From NCBI RefSeq assembly GCF_900099705.1, contig NZ_LT629695.1, positions 3,336,079 through 3,400,078 on the forward strand: a stretch of 64,000 nt of DNA, in the 5' to 3' direction. Below are positions 17,293-25,677 of this stretch, piece after piece. This DNA is from Agrococcus jejuensis. GTDB taxonomy: Bacteria > Actinomycetota > Actinomycetes > Actinomycetales > Microbacteriaceae. Position 1 is the first letter of the stretch; every line of letters begins with the position of its first letter. The position numbers were made by a program, and so were the translations under genes. Below the pieces are notes generated by a model that made no database searches, was not told where the DNA came from, and worked only from the letters and a program-made list of their open reading frames with translations.

Positions 17293-18360
17293 TCAGACCC
17301 GGCGCGCCGCCACGGTCGCCTCCAGCGCCGCGTGCAGCGCGTCGGCCGAGGCATCCCACGAGAAGGTCGCCGCCTGCGCTCGGGAGGCTGCTGAGCGGGC
17401 GGCCCACTCCCCCTCGAGCCGCAGCACGGCATCCGCGAATCCCTGGGCATCGCCCACGGGCGCGTACACGCCAGCGTCGCCGGCCACCTCGCGGAAGATC
17501 GGGATGTCGGAGGCGACGACGGGCACGCCGAGCGCCATCGACTCGAGCAGCGGGATGCCGAAGCCCTCGTCGTGGCTCGCGTGCACGAGCGCCGTCGCCG
17601 AGCGCAGCGCCTCGGCGTACTCGGCGTCGGTGACGCCGTCGTGCACGACGATGCGTGCGTCGGGCGCGATCGCCCGCAGGCGCGCCTCCTCGCCCGCGGG
17701 CATGCGACTGAGCAGGTGCAGCTCGTGGTCGGGCAGCAGCGCCGCCATGCGCACGAGGGTGTCGACGCCCTTGTAGGGCATGAACGAGCCCATGTAGACG
17801 AGCCGCCTCGTGGGCGGCGCCGTGTGGGTCACGGGCTCGCCGAGCGCGTCGGCGGCGTTGCGCACGACGTGGATGGGCTTGGACGTCAGGTGGTGCTCGC
17901 GCACGAGCTGCGCCGTGGTCTCGGAGACGACGACGGTCGCATCGGCGCCGCGCAGCAGCAGCCGCTGCGGCCCGTACGACAGGTGATACAGCCGCCAGAG
18001 CGCGCGCACGGGCGCCGGCAGGTCGCGCGGCGGCATGGGGTGGCGGTAGTAGATGAGGTCGTGCACCGTCGTGACGAGCGCCGTGCGCCGCCCGAGGGAG
18101 CCGATGGTCTGCATGGGCGAGTAGACGACGTCGACGTCGACGTGCCGCATGCGCCACGTCGCGAGCGGCTCGAGCGGCCCGGTCGGGCTCGGCCCCAGCA
18201 CGTGCGGCAGGTCGGGCAGCATCGCGAGCTGCGCGGGATCGTGCACGAGCATCGTGACGGCGGCGCGCTGCCCGAGCCTCGCCACGAGCTCGGCGGAGAA
18301 GCGCGAGATGCCGTCGTGCCGCTCGGTGCGCACGTAGCGGCAGTCGAAGAGCACCCTCAT
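17293..18360 (-). CDS. Glycosyltransferase family 4/GT1-like
   Basis: This 355-residue GT-B glycosyltransferase has an N-terminal acceptor domain (MRVLFDCRYVRTERHDGISRFSAELVARL) that leads to the C-terminal nucleotide-sugar domain with LVYMGSFMPYKGVDTLVRMAALL and HASHDEGFGIPLLESMALGVPVVASDIPIFREVAGDAG, where the EX7E motif (E of DEGFG and E of LLES) sits. The sugar and acceptor cannot be told. Its ATG overlaps the stop of the upstream hydrolase gene by 4 nt, so the two are co-translated. Confidence 0.87.
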   Translation of the reverse strand: MRVLFDCRYVRTERHDGISRFSAELVARLGQRAAVTMLVHDPAQLAMLPDLPHVLGPSPTGPLEPLATWRMRHVDVDVVYSPMQTIGSLGRRTALVTTVHDLIYYRHPMPPRDLPAPVRALWRLYHLSYGPQRLLLRGADATVVVSETTAQLVREHHLTSKPIHVVRNAADALGEPVTHTAPPTRRLVYMGSFMPYKGVDTLVRMAALLPDHELHLLSRMPAGEEARLRAIAPDARIVVHDGVTDAEYAEALRSATALVHASHDEGFGIPLLESMALGVPVVASDIPIFREVAGDAGVYAPVGDAQGFADAVLRLEGEWAARSAASRAQAATFSWDASADALHAALEATVAARRV

Positions 18361-19238
18361 GCGGCGGGCGCCTCGGCGAGGAAGCGGCGGATGCGCGCCG
18401 CCACCTGGTCGGGCTGCTCGTAGTGCACGAGGTGGCCGGTGCCGTGCAGCACGGCGACGCGAGCATCCGGGAACCGCGTCGCGAGGTCGCGCTGCGCCGC
18501 GAGCGGCGTGATGTCGTCGCGGTCGGCGACGACGAGCAGCACGGGCTGGGCGATGTCGGCGGCGTAGTGGCCGACGTTCGTCGAGATCGACGTCTCGAAG
18601 CCGCCCACGACCGACTCGCGCGATGCGAAGGCCGAGAAGTACCGGTCGTGCTGGTCGTGGATCCAGCGCCGCATGGCCCTGTCGCGCGACTTCGTCATGA
18701 CGAGGCTCATGCCGCGCACGATCACGGGGCTCGAGAGCATGGCGTGGCCGACGGCCTCCGGCGCGGCTGCGGCGGCGCGGTACCAGCCGAGCGTGAAGCG
18801 CGACAGGATGCGCTGCGGACCCTCGAGGGCCGGCTGCGCGATGGGGTTCACGAGCACGATGCGGTCGGCGTCGAGGCCCGCGGCCGCTGCGGCGGCGACG
18901 ACGATCGAGCCGAACGAGTGGCCGAGCACGGGGGCTCCGGGCGCCTCGGCGGCCACGAAGGCGACGAGCCACGACGCGTAGGCGTCGATGCCGGTGTCGG
19001 CTGGCGCAGCCGACTCGCCGAAGCCCGGGAGGTCGGGCACGATGACGCGGTGGCCGGCGAGGTGCGCAGCGATCGTCTCGAGCCCGTGGTGGTCGCCGCG
19101 GTAGCCGTGGACGAGCACGATCGGCGGTGCCGCGGGGTCGCCGTACGCGAACCAGACGGTGCGGATGCCGTCGATCACGCGCTCGTCGCGTGCGACGGGC
19201 GTCGCATCCAGCAGCTCCTGGAACGGCGAGTCGACCAT
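18357..19238 (-). CDS. Alpha/beta-hydrolase
   Basis: This 293-residue alpha/beta-hydrolase has the oxyanion region IVLVHGYRGDHHG, the nucleophile elbow LGHSFGS (Ser), an acid in VVADRDDITP and the catalytic His in LHGTGHLVHYEQPD. A helical cap lies between. The substrate is unknown. I chose the ATG giving MVDSPFQELLDA because a TAGGCT box lies 7 nt upstream; a GTG two codons earlier is the alternative. It is the first gene of a pair with the glycosyltransferase. Confidence 0.85.
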   Translation of the reverse strand: MVDSPFQELLDATPVARDERVIDGIRTVWFAYGDPAAPPIVLVHGYRGDHHGLETIAAHLAGHRVIVPDLPGFGESAAPADTGIDAYASWLVAFVAAEAPGAPVLGHSFGSIVVAAAAAAGLDADRIVLVNPIAQPALEGPQRILSRFTLGWYRAAAAAPEAVGHAMLSSPVIVRGMSLVMTKSRDRAMRRWIHDQHDRYFSAFASRESVVGGFETSISTNVGHYAADIAQPVLLVVADRDDITPLAAQRDLATRFPDARVAVLHGTGHLVHYEQPDQVAARIRRFLAEAPAA

Positions 19239-19245
19239 GGTCACG

Positions 19246-19251
19246 AGCCTA
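19246..19251 (-). promoter_or_regulatory. -10 box (TAGGCT) for the hydrolase-glycosyltransferase pair
   Basis: Read on the minus strand, TAGGCT is followed by seven bases and the ATG at 19238. Confidence 0.5.
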
Positions 19252-19288
19252 CGGGGCGCGCCTGCCCGCTCGTGTCGGAGGCCGCGGC

Positions 19289-19294
19289 TAGCGT
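19289..19294 (+). promoter_or_regulatory. -10 box (TAGCGT) for the exonuclease gene
   Basis: TAGCGT is followed by six bases and the ATG at 19301. It is divergent from, and only about 40 nt away from, the hydrolase -10 box. Confidence 0.5.
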
Positions 19295-19300
19295 GGCGCC

Positions 19301-20185
19301 ATGATCGAGATCCAGAGCCCGCGGCCGGGCGACTCGGGAGCGATCGACGACCTCGTGACCCAGGCGCTGGCGCTCGACGCCGGCGGCAGCGAGCCCGTCG
19401 CGCCCAGCAGCCCAGCGTCAGAGCCGATGCCCGAGCCGATGCCCCTGCGCACGGTCGACGCCGCCGTCGCCGTCGCGCACGAGGTGCAGCAGCAGGGCTG
19501 GGCGTCGCGCCTGGCCGTCTTCGACCTCGAGACGACGGGCGTCGACACGTCGACGGCCCGCATCGTCACGGCATTCCTCGGCGTGCTCGACGAGCACGGC
19601 GAGCTGCTCGAGCAGCACGCGTGGCTCGCCGACCCTGGCGTCGAGATCCCCGAGGGCGCTGCGGCGATCCACGGCATCACGACCGAGCGCGCTCGTGCCG
19701 AGGGCGCTCCGGCGCAGCAGGTCGTCGCCGCGATCGTCGCCGAGGTCGCGAACCTGCTGCGCGCGGGCACGCCCGTGGTCGCGTTCAACGCCGCGTACGA
19801 CTTCACGGTGCTGCACCACGAGGCGCTCCGCCACGGCATCGCGCCCGTCGAGGCCCCGGCGCCCGTCATCGACCCGCTCGTGCTCGACAAGCACGTCGAC
19901 CGCTACCGCAAGGGCAAGCGCACGCTCGGCGTCACGTGCGCCCACTACGGCGTCGAGCTCGAGGGGTGGCACGAGGCGTCGGCCGATGCCATCGCCGCCG
20001 GCCGGCTCGCGCAGGCGATGCACGAGCTGTTCCCGCAGCTGCAGGTGCCCGCCGACGAGCTGCACGCCTCGACGGTCGACTGGGCGACGCAGCAGGCGGA
20101 GTCGTTCGCCCGCTACATGCAGCAGCGCGACCCCTCGTTCACGGCCGACCGCGGCTGGCCCATCCGCGAGGCGCGCACGGCGTGA
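19301..20185 (+). CDS. DEDDh-family 3'-5' exonuclease (DnaQ epsilon-like)
   Basis: This 294-residue protein has an exonuclease domain from about residue 68: Exo I FDLETTGVD, Exo II VVAFNAAYDFTVL and Exo III HEASADAIAA (HxAxxDA) give the DEDDh acidic set. The first 65 residues are a low-complexity Pro/Glu/Ser linker-like extension. It could be a stand-alone proofreading or repair exonuclease; actinobacteria commonly carry several DnaQ paralogues. The stop overlaps the next gene's GTG (GTGA), indicating coupled translation. Confidence 0.88.
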   Translation: MIEIQSPRPGDSGAIDDLVTQALALDAGGSEPVAPSSPASEPMPEPMPLRTVDAAVAVAHEVQQQGWASRLAVFDLETTGVDTSTARIVTAFLGVLDEHGELLEQHAWLADPGVEIPEGAAAIHGITTERARAEGAPAQQVVAAIVAEVANLLRAGTPVVAFNAAYDFTVLHHEALRHGIAPVEAPAPVIDPLVLDKHVDRYRKGKRTLGVTCAHYGVELEGWHEASADAIAAGRLAQAMHELFPQLQVPADELHASTVDWATQQAESFARYMQQRDPSFTADRGWPIREARTA

Positions 20186-20772
20186 CCGACGCACGCCTGC
20201 TCGGCCTCGAGGGGCTCGTCGCACGCGTCGAGACGCTCGCCGCCGCGACCGGGCGACCGATCGTCGTCGGCATCTCGGGCGTCGGCGGCGCGGGCAAGTC
20301 GACGCTCGCTCGAGCGCTCGTCGACCGCGTCGACGGCGCCGTGCGCATGTGCGGCGACGACTTCCTCTCCCCCGCTCGCTCGCACGAGCGATCGACCGAC
20401 TGGGACGGCGTCGAGCGCGAGCGGCTCGTGCGCGACGTGCTCGTGCCGTTCCGCGAGCGTCGCGCATCCACGTTCCAGCGCTGGGACTGGCACGCCGGCG
20501 CCCTCGCAGCGCCCGAGCCCGTGCCGACCGGCAGCGTGCTGGTCGTCGACCTCATCGGCCTGCTGCATCCCGAGGCGCTCGGCGCGCTCGACCTCACGGT
20601 GTGGTGCGACGTCGACGTCGCGGTCGCCACCGAGCGCGGCATCGCCCGCGATCGGGCCGCGGGCAACGATCACGATGCGCTGTGGCGCGACGTGTGGGTG
20701 CCGAACGACGCCGACTTCGTGGCCCGCTTCGCGCCGCGCGACGGCGCCGACGTGCTCGTCGCGACCGGCTGA
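20182..20772 (+). CDS. P-loop kinase (uridine kinase/phosphoribulokinase-like)
   Basis: This 196-residue NMP/uridine-kinase-like P-loop protein has Walker A GISGVGGAGKSTLARAL, a substrate Asp pair in CGDDFLSPARSHERSTDWDGVERERL, and a Walker B-like hydrophobic strand VLVVDLIGLLHPEAL in place of the usual VVEG. A lid-like RGIARDRAAGND follows. The substrate may be a nucleoside or pantothenate-like molecule. It is translationally coupled to the exonuclease and is followed by a strong bidirectional hairpin. Confidence 0.78.
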   Translation: MTDARLLGLEGLVARVETLAAATGRPIVVGISGVGGAGKSTLARALVDRVDGAVRMCGDDFLSPARSHERSTDWDGVERERLVRDVLVPFRERRASTFQRWDWHAGALAAPEPVPTGSVLVVDLIGLLHPEALGALDLTVWCDVDVAVATERGIARDRAAGNDHDALWRDVWVPNDADFVARFAPRDGADVLVATG

Positions 20773-20795
20773 TCCGCCCCACTCCCCACGCACGA

Positions 20796-20828
20796 CGAAG
20801 GCGGGCACCCGATGGGTGCCCGCCTTCG
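20796..20828. terminator. Bidirectional terminator between kinase and rpmE
   Basis: CGAAGGCGGGCACCC and GGGTGCCCGCCTTCG form a perfect 15-bp stem around a GAT loop. It separates two convergent genes and can serve both strands. Confidence 0.85.
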
Positions 20829-20862
20829 CGGTGTCAGCGTTCCCTGACGCGGGGGTTGGCGA

Positions 20863-21111
20863 TCAGTTGCCGAAGCCCTTGAAGCGCTTGTTGAACTTCT
20901 CGACGCGGCCGGCCGAGTCCATGATGCGCTGCTTGCCCGTGTAGAACGGGTGCGAGGCGCTCGAGATCTCGACGTCGATGACGGGGTACTCGACGCCGTC
21001 GAGCTCGATCGTCTTGTCGGACGTCGTCGTCGAACGCGTGAGGAACGTCTCGCCCGAGGCGAGGTCGCGGAAGACGATGTCGCGGTACTCGGGGTGGATG
21101 CCGGTCTTCAT
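20863..21111 (-). CDS. rpmE2: 50S ribosomal protein L31 type B (zinc-independent)
   Basis: This 82-residue protein has the type B pattern [28 protein letters not shown]...[29 protein letters not shown] and lacks the four zinc-binding cysteines of type A L31. In many bacteria the C-minus paralogue is made under zinc limitation and is controlled by Zur. I see no clear Zur palindrome in the 140 bp upstream, which instead shows a TAGAGT -10 box (minus strand, 21168-21173) and a GAAGG ribosome site. It may be the only L31 gene in this lineage. Confidence 0.93.
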   Translation of the reverse strand: MKTGIHPEYRDIVFRDLASGETFLTRSTTTSDKTIELDGVEYPVIDVEISSASHPFYTGKQRIMDSAGRVEKFNKRFKGFGN

Positions 21112-21259
21112 GGTGGAACCTTCGGGATGTGGATGGAAGTCGTCGGCGCGATGCGCACCAGCGAATGACTCTACCAGAGTCCGATCCCGATGGTCGGGTC
21201 CGGCTCCGGTCGGCGCGTCAGCGTGCCAGGCCGTGCGCGCCATCAGGTCGCGGAGGCCG

Positions 21260-22042
21260 TCAGGCCGCGCGAGCCGTGAAGCGGTCGCCGTCCCGCGACA
21301 CGCGCAGCGGCGTGCCGAAGGTCGACGTGAGGTTGGCGTCGGTGAGCACCTCGGCGATGGGGCCGGCCGCCGAGACCTTGCCGTCGGCGAGCAGCAGCAC
21401 GTGCGTGAAGCCCGGCGGGATCTCCTCGACGTGGTGGGTCACCATGACGAGGCCAGGGGCAAGGGGGCTCGCGGCGTACTCGGCGAGCGAGCGCACGAGG
21501 CCCTCGCGCGCGCCGAGGTCGAGGCTGCCTGCCGGCTCGTCGAGCAGCATGAGCTCCGGGTCGGTCATGACGGCGCGGGCGATCTGCACGCGCTTCTGCT
21601 CGCCGTCGCTCAGCGTGCCGTAGGCGCGCTTCGACAGTCGGGTGAGCTCCCAGTCGTCCATGACGAGGGCTGCACGCTCGAGGTCGACGGCGTCGTACTG
21701 CTCGTGCCAGCGCCCGGTGACGGCGTAGGCGGCGGTGAGCACGGCGTTGCCGACGCTCTCGTGCGGCGGGATGCGACGGCCGAGGCTCGTCGCGGCGATG
21801 CCGATGCGCGTGCGCAGCTCGAAGACGTCGACGCGGCCGAGCCGCTCCCCCAGCACCTCGACCGTGCCCGACGTCGGGTGCATCGACGCCGACGCGAGCG
21901 CCAGGATCGTCGACTTGCCCGCGCCGTTGGGTCCGAGGATCACCCAGCGCTCGCTCGAGTCGACGCTCCAGCGCACCGAGTCGAGGATGCGGTTGCCGTT
22001 CCGGACGACGCTGACGTCGTCGAGGTCGAGGACACGCGTCAT
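21260..22042 (-). CDS. ABC transporter ATP-binding protein
   Basis: This 260-residue single ABC domain has Walker [11 protein letters not shown]-loop region [11 protein letters not shown], signature [15 protein letters not shown] (a D instead of the second G of LSGGQ), Walker [10 protein letters not shown] and switch His VTHHVEEI. No permease gene is adjacent, so the partner is unknown. The pattern, with [20 protein letters not shown] near the C-terminus, resembles actinobacterial ModF/YlmA-like stand-alone ATPases. A TAGGGT box 7 nt upstream of the ATG predicts a leaderless message. Confidence 0.87.
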   Translation of the reverse strand: MTRVLDLDDVSVVRNGNRILDSVRWSVDSSERWVILGPNGAGKSTILALASASMHPTSGTVEVLGERLGRVDVFELRTRIGIAATSLGRRIPPHESVGNAVLTAAYAVTGRWHEQYDAVDLERAALVMDDWELTRLSKRAYGTLSDGEQKRVQIARAVMTDPELMLLDEPAGSLDLGAREGLVRSLAEYAASPLAPGLVMVTHHVEEIPPGFTHVLLLADGKVSAAGPIAEVLTDANLTSTFGTPLRVSRDGDRFTARAA

Positions 22043-22049
22043 GCCCTCG

Positions 22050-22055
22050 ACCCTA
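22050..22055 (-). promoter_or_regulatory. -10 box (TAGGGT) for the ABC ATPase gene
   Basis: On the minus strand TAGGGT is followed by seven bases and the ATG at 22042. Confidence 0.5.
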
Positions 22056-22100
22056 TCCGCGCGGGTGGGGCCCGCCGGTCATCCGCGCGGGCGCGCCGCG

Positions 22101-23297
22101 TCAGTCGGCGCGCTCGGCGATGACGGTCGCGTAGAGGGCGCGCGTCTCGTCGGCGATGCGGCCCCAGTCGAAGTGCGTCGCCGCACGGGCGCGGCCGGCC
22201 TCGCCCATCCGTCGCGCAGCCTCGGGGTCGGCGACGACGCGCGTGAGCGCCGCGGCGAGGTCGGCGACGTAGCGGTCGGGATCCGTCGGGGTGCCCGTGC
22301 CGTCCTGCACCTGGTCGATGGGCACGAGCACCCCCGTGACGCCGTCGTCGATGACCTCGGGGATGCCGCCGGTCGCCGAGCCGACGACGGCGGCGCCGCA
22401 CGCCATGGCCTCGAGGTTCACGATGCCGAGCGGCTCGTAGATGCTCGGGCACACGAAGGTCGTGGCGTGGCTCAGCAGCACCTGCATGTCGGCGCGCGGC
22501 AGGTGCTCGTCGATCCACACGACGCCGTCGCGGGTCTCGCGCAGCTGGTCGACGAGGCCGCGCACCTCCGCGAGGATCTCCTGCGTGTCGGGCGCGCCCG
22601 CGCACAGCACGAGCTGCACGTCGTCGGGCAGCGAGCTCGCGGCGCGCAGCAGGTACGGCAGGCCCTTCTGGCGCGTGATGCGACCGACGAACACGACCGA
22701 CGGGCGGTCGGGGTCGAGGCCGAGCTCGCGGGCGCGCTCGGGGTCGTCGACCCGCTGCCACGCGTCGAGGTCGATGCCGTTCGTGATCGTGACGACCTTC
22801 GCGGGGTCGAGGCTCGGGTACGAGCGCAGGATGTCGGCGCGCATGCCGTCGCTCACGGCGATGACGCGGTCGGCAGCCTCGTAGGCGCGACGCTCGACGT
22901 CGCTCGAGATGCGGTAGCCGCCTGCGAGCTGCTCGGCCTTCCACGGGCGCAGCGGCTCGAGCGAGTGGGCGGTGACGACGTGCGGGATGCCGTGCAGCTC
23001 CTGCGCGAGCCTGCCCGCCTCGTTGGCGTACCAGGTGTGCGAGTGCACGACGTCGGCGCCGGCGACGGCATCCGCGATCTGCAGGTCGACGCCGAGCGTC
23101 TGCAGCGCCGCGTTCGCGTCGGCGAGCTCGGAGGGCACGTCGTACGCGGTGACGTCGGCCTCGTCGCGCGGGGCGCCGAAGCAGCGCACCTGCACCTCGG
23201 TGTCGCGGCGCAGCGCCTTCACGAGCTCCGTCACGTGCACGCCGGCGCCTCCGTAGATGGCCGGCGGGTACTCCTTGGTCACGAGGTCGACGCGCAT
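22101..23297 (-). CDS. glgM: Actinobacterial glycogen synthase (GlgM/GlgA, GT4)
   Basis: This 398-residue GT-B enzyme starts with MRVDLVTKEYPPAIYGGAGVHVTELVKAL, the N-terminal glycine loop of the actinobacterial glycogen synthase family. The C-terminal domain has VVFVGRITRQKGLPYLLRAA and CPSIYEPLGIVNLEAMACGAAVVGSATGG (EX7E). The M. tuberculosis homologue (GlgM) makes maltose-1-phosphate from ADP-glucose and glucose-1-phosphate for the GlgE route. It is divergent from glgC, which makes ADP-glucose, exactly as in mycobacteria. Both genes look leaderless. Confidence 0.88.
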   Translation of the reverse strand: MRVDLVTKEYPPAIYGGAGVHVTELVKALRRDTEVQVRCFGAPRDEADVTAYDVPSELADANAALQTLGVDLQIADAVAGADVVHSHTWYANEAGRLAQELHGIPHVVTAHSLEPLRPWKAEQLAGGYRISSDVERRAYEAADRVIAVSDGMRADILRSYPSLDPAKVVTITNGIDLDAWQRVDDPERARELGLDPDRPSVVFVGRITRQKGLPYLLRAASSLPDDVQLVLCAGAPDTQEILAEVRGLVDQLRETRDGVVWIDEHLPRADMQVLLSHATTFVCPSIYEPLGIVNLEAMACGAAVVGSATGGIPEVIDDGVTGVLVPIDQVQDGTGTPTDPDRYVADLAAALTRVVADPEAARRMGEAGRARAATHFDWGRIADETRALYATVIAERAD

Positions 23298-23303
23298 GCC
23301 GTC

Positions 23304-23309
23304 AGCGTA
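23304..23309 (-). promoter_or_regulatory. -10 box (TACGCT) for glgM
   Basis: On the minus strand TACGCT is followed by six bases and the ATG at 23297. Confidence 0.5.
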
Positions 23310-23361
23310 CGCGCCGCGTACCAGACCCACGAGACCCCTGCGTTTCGAGCCTCGCGCCGGG

Positions 23362-23367
23362 TAGGTT
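23362..23367 (+). promoter_or_regulatory. -10 box (TAGGTT) for glgC
   Basis: TAGGTT is followed by six bases and the ATG at 23374. Together with the glgM box it makes a compact divergent promoter region of 76 bp. Confidence 0.55.
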
Positions 23368-23373
23368 TGGGTC

Positions 23374-24612
23374 ATGGACAAGAAGGTCTTCGGGATCGTC
23401 CTCGCCGGTGGCGAGGGGAAGCGGCTCATGCCCCTGACCGTGGACCGGGCCAAGCCGGCCGTCCCCTTCGGCGGCACCTACCGTCTCATCGACTTCGCGC
23501 TGTCGAACCTCGTGAACTCGGGCATGCGGCAGATCGTGGTGCTGACGCAGTACAAGTCGCACTCGCTCGACCGCCACATCTCGCAGATGTGGCGCATGGC
23601 GCCGCAGCTCGGCTCGTACGTGGCCTCCGTGCCCGCGCAGCAGCGACTCGGCAAGCGCTGGTTCCAGGGCTCGGCCGACGCCATCCTGCAGTCGCTCAAC
23701 CTCATCAAGGACGAGAAGCCCGACATCGTCGTCGTCGTCGGCGCCGACCACGTGTACCGCATGGACTTCCGCGACATGATCGAGGCGCACGTCGCCTCGG
23801 GCGCGAAGATGACGGTCGCCGGCATCCGCCAGCCGATCGCCCTCGCCGACCAGTTCGGCATCATCGAGGAGTCGCCCGACGGCTCGGGCAAGATCGACGC
23901 GTTCCGCGAGAAGCCGAGCGACCCGAAGCCGCTCAACGACTCCCCCGACGAGGTGCTCGCGTCGATGGGCAACTACGTGTTCGACGCGGATGCGCTCGTC
24001 GAGGCCGTGAAGGCCGACGGCGACTTCGAGGACTCGAACCACGACATGGGCGGCGACATCGTGCCGTACTTCGTCGACCGCGGCGAGGCGTTCTTCTACG
24101 ACCTGCAGTCGAACACCGTGCCGGGCATGACCGACCGCGACAAGTACTACTGGCGCGACGTCGGCACGATCGAGTCGTTCTTCGACGCGCACATGGACCT
24201 CATCGCGGCGCTGCCGATCTTCAACCTCTACAACCGCCGCTGGCCGATCTACTCGGCGCAGTACAACGAGCCGCCTGCCAAGTTCACGCGCGACGAGCAC
24301 GGCCGCCCCGCCGAGATCGTGGAGTCGATCGTGTCGTCGGGCTCGGTCATCCAGGGCGCATCGGTCGTGCGCAGCGTGCTCGCGCCGTGGAACCGCGTCG
24401 ACTCGGGCGCCTCGGTGTCGGATGCGGTGCTGTTCGACCAGGTGCACGTGGGCGCCGGTGCCGTCGTGCGTCGCGCGATCCTCGACAAGGAGGTCGTCGT
24501 GGGTCCGGGCGTGAAGATCGGCGTCGACCACGACCACGATCGCGCCCGCGGCTTCTCGGTGTCGGACACGGGCATCGTGACGGTGCCGAAGGGCGAGCAG
24601 GTGCTCGCGTGA
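23374..24612 (+). CDS. glgC: Glucose-1-phosphate adenylyltransferase
   Basis: This 412-residue ADP-glucose pyrophosphorylase forms ADP-glucose from glucose-1-phosphate and ATP, the committed step of glycogen and alpha-glucan synthesis. The nucleotide loop is [26 protein letters not shown] at residues 10-35. [14 protein letters not shown] supplies the metal Asp and IDAFREKP the sugar-phosphate Lys region. A left-handed beta-helix follows ([27 protein letters not shown]). It is the first gene of a pair with serB, whose GTG overlaps its stop by 4 nt. Confidence 0.95.
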   Translation: MDKKVFGIVLAGGEGKRLMPLTVDRAKPAVPFGGTYRLIDFALSNLVNSGMRQIVVLTQYKSHSLDRHISQMWRMAPQLGSYVASVPAQQRLGKRWFQGSADAILQSLNLIKDEKPDIVVVVGADHVYRMDFRDMIEAHVASGAKMTVAGIRQPIALADQFGIIEESPDGSGKIDAFREKPSDPKPLNDSPDEVLASMGNYVFDADALVEAVKADGDFEDSNHDMGGDIVPYFVDRGEAFFYDLQSNTVPGMTDRDKYYWRDVGTIESFFDAHMDLIAALPIFNLYNRRWPIYSAQYNEPPAKFTRDEHGRPAEIVESIVSSGSVIQGASVVRSVLAPWNRVDSGASVSDAVLFDQVHVGAGAVVRRAILDKEVVVGPGVKIGVDHDHDRARGFSVSDTGIVTVPKGEQVLA

Positions 24613-25262
24613 GGCGAGTCGTCGTCACCGACGTCGACTCCACCCTCATCCGCGACGAGGTCATCGAGCTCATCGCCGACGCCGTCGGCCCCGATGCGCG
24701 TGCGCACGTCGAGGCCGTCACGACGCGGGCGATGCGGGGCGAGCTCGACTTCGCCGCCTCGCTCGTCGAGCGCGTGCGCATGCTCGAGGGCGTGCCGGTG
24801 TCGGTGCTCGACGACGTCGCGCGCTCGGTGACCGTGACCGACGGCGTGCAGGAGCTCGTGGACGCCGTGCACGCTGCGGGCGGCATCGTCGGCGCCGTCT
24901 CGGGCGGGTTCCACGAGGTGCTCGACCCGCTCGCCGAGCGACTTGGCCTCGACCGCACGCTCGCGAACCGCCTCGGCGTCGACCGCGGGCTCCTCACGGG
25001 CGAGGTCGTCGGCCCGATCATCGATGCGGTCGCGAAGCGCGAGGCGCTGCACCGCTGGGCGGGCGAGCACGGCGTGCCGCTGTCAGCGACCGTCGCGATC
25101 GGCGACGGCGCGAACGACCTGCTCATGCTCGAGGACGCCGGCATCGGCGTCGCGTTCTGCGCCAAGCCGCTCGTGCGCGAGCGCACGTCGGTGCACGTCG
25201 ACGAGCCCGACTTCCGCCACGTGCTCGCGCTGCTGCAGGAGTCGAGGGAGCCGGCGGCGTAG
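24609..25262 (+). CDS. serB: Phosphoserine phosphatase (SerB, HAD superfamily)
   Basis: This 217-residue HAD phosphatase has the SerB signature [21 protein letters not shown] (nucleophile Asp near 8, acid Asp near 10), the [22 protein letters not shown] cap, motif [17 protein letters not shown] and motif [31 protein letters not shown]. It catalyses the last step of serine biosynthesis. It lacks the N-terminal ACT-like regulatory region found in longer actinobacterial SerB. The GTG overlaps the glgC stop, so it is translationally coupled to a carbohydrate gene. Confidence 0.9.
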   Translation: MRRVVVTDVDSTLIRDEVIELIADAVGPDARAHVEAVTTRAMRGELDFAASLVERVRMLEGVPVSVLDDVARSVTVTDGVQELVDAVHAAGGIVGAVSGGFHEVLDPLAERLGLDRTLANRLGVDRGLLTGEVVGPIIDAVAKREALHRWAGEHGVPLSATVAIGDGANDLLMLEDAGIGVAFCAKPLVRERTSVHVDEPDFRHVLALLQESREPAA

Positions 25263-25677
25263 CGATCGCCCGGTCGGCTGCTCGGCGAGGTGCCTCGGAC
25301 GGCTCCGCCTCGAATCGTCGGCCTCGCCACCACCAGCTGGTCGAGGAGGCCCCGAGCGCAGCGAGGAGCCGTCACGAGACCACGTGACGCACCCGCTCGA
25401 CGCGACCTCGCGCATGGCTGGGCGGGAGCGGCGGTCGCGTGGTCTCGTGACGCGGGCTCGCTGCGCTCGCGCGCTCCTCGACCAGCTGGATGGGTGCCAG
25501 CGGCGGCTCCGCTCTCCCCTCGACCAGCGGTCCATGCCGCTGCCGATCACCGTTCGGACTCGACCAGGTCGATGGACCACCGCCTGTCGGGCCGAGGTTC
25601 GTCGAGGTGCTTTCCCACCGACGTCGATCCGCCGCCAGCACTTCCGTTCTGACGTCGTCAGGCGGCGTCTCGACCGG
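25263..25677. other. 415-bp gene-free stretch with repeats
   Basis: No coding region with recognisable product lies here; open frames are GC-bias shadows. It holds the 51-bp-arm inverted repeat described separately, a shorter inverted pair GGTCCAT (25529-25535) and ATGGACC (25572-25578), and several copies of the word CGACCAG or its complement. It is by far the longest non-coding stretch in the window and separates serB from the convergent benE gene. Confidence 0.7.
25333..25489. repeat. Large imperfect inverted repeat (REP-like element)
   Basis: The left arm (25333-25383) begins CCAGCTGGTCGAGGAG and ends CGTCACGAGACCAC. The right arm (25439-25489) is its near-exact reverse complement, differing only at two short internal patches. 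Each arm carries a CGAGCGCAGCGAG core that is itself nearly self-complementary. The 55-bp centre is unrelated. The CCAGCTGGTCGAGGAG...GTCTCGTGACG vocabulary resembles the abundant palindromic repeats I recall from intergenic regions of Micrococcales genomes. It may act as a transcription boundary between convergent genes. Confidence 0.8.

Noticed and set aside
20863..21260. Zur box upstream of rpmE
   Set aside because: No AT-rich palindrome of the expected type is present in this stretch.
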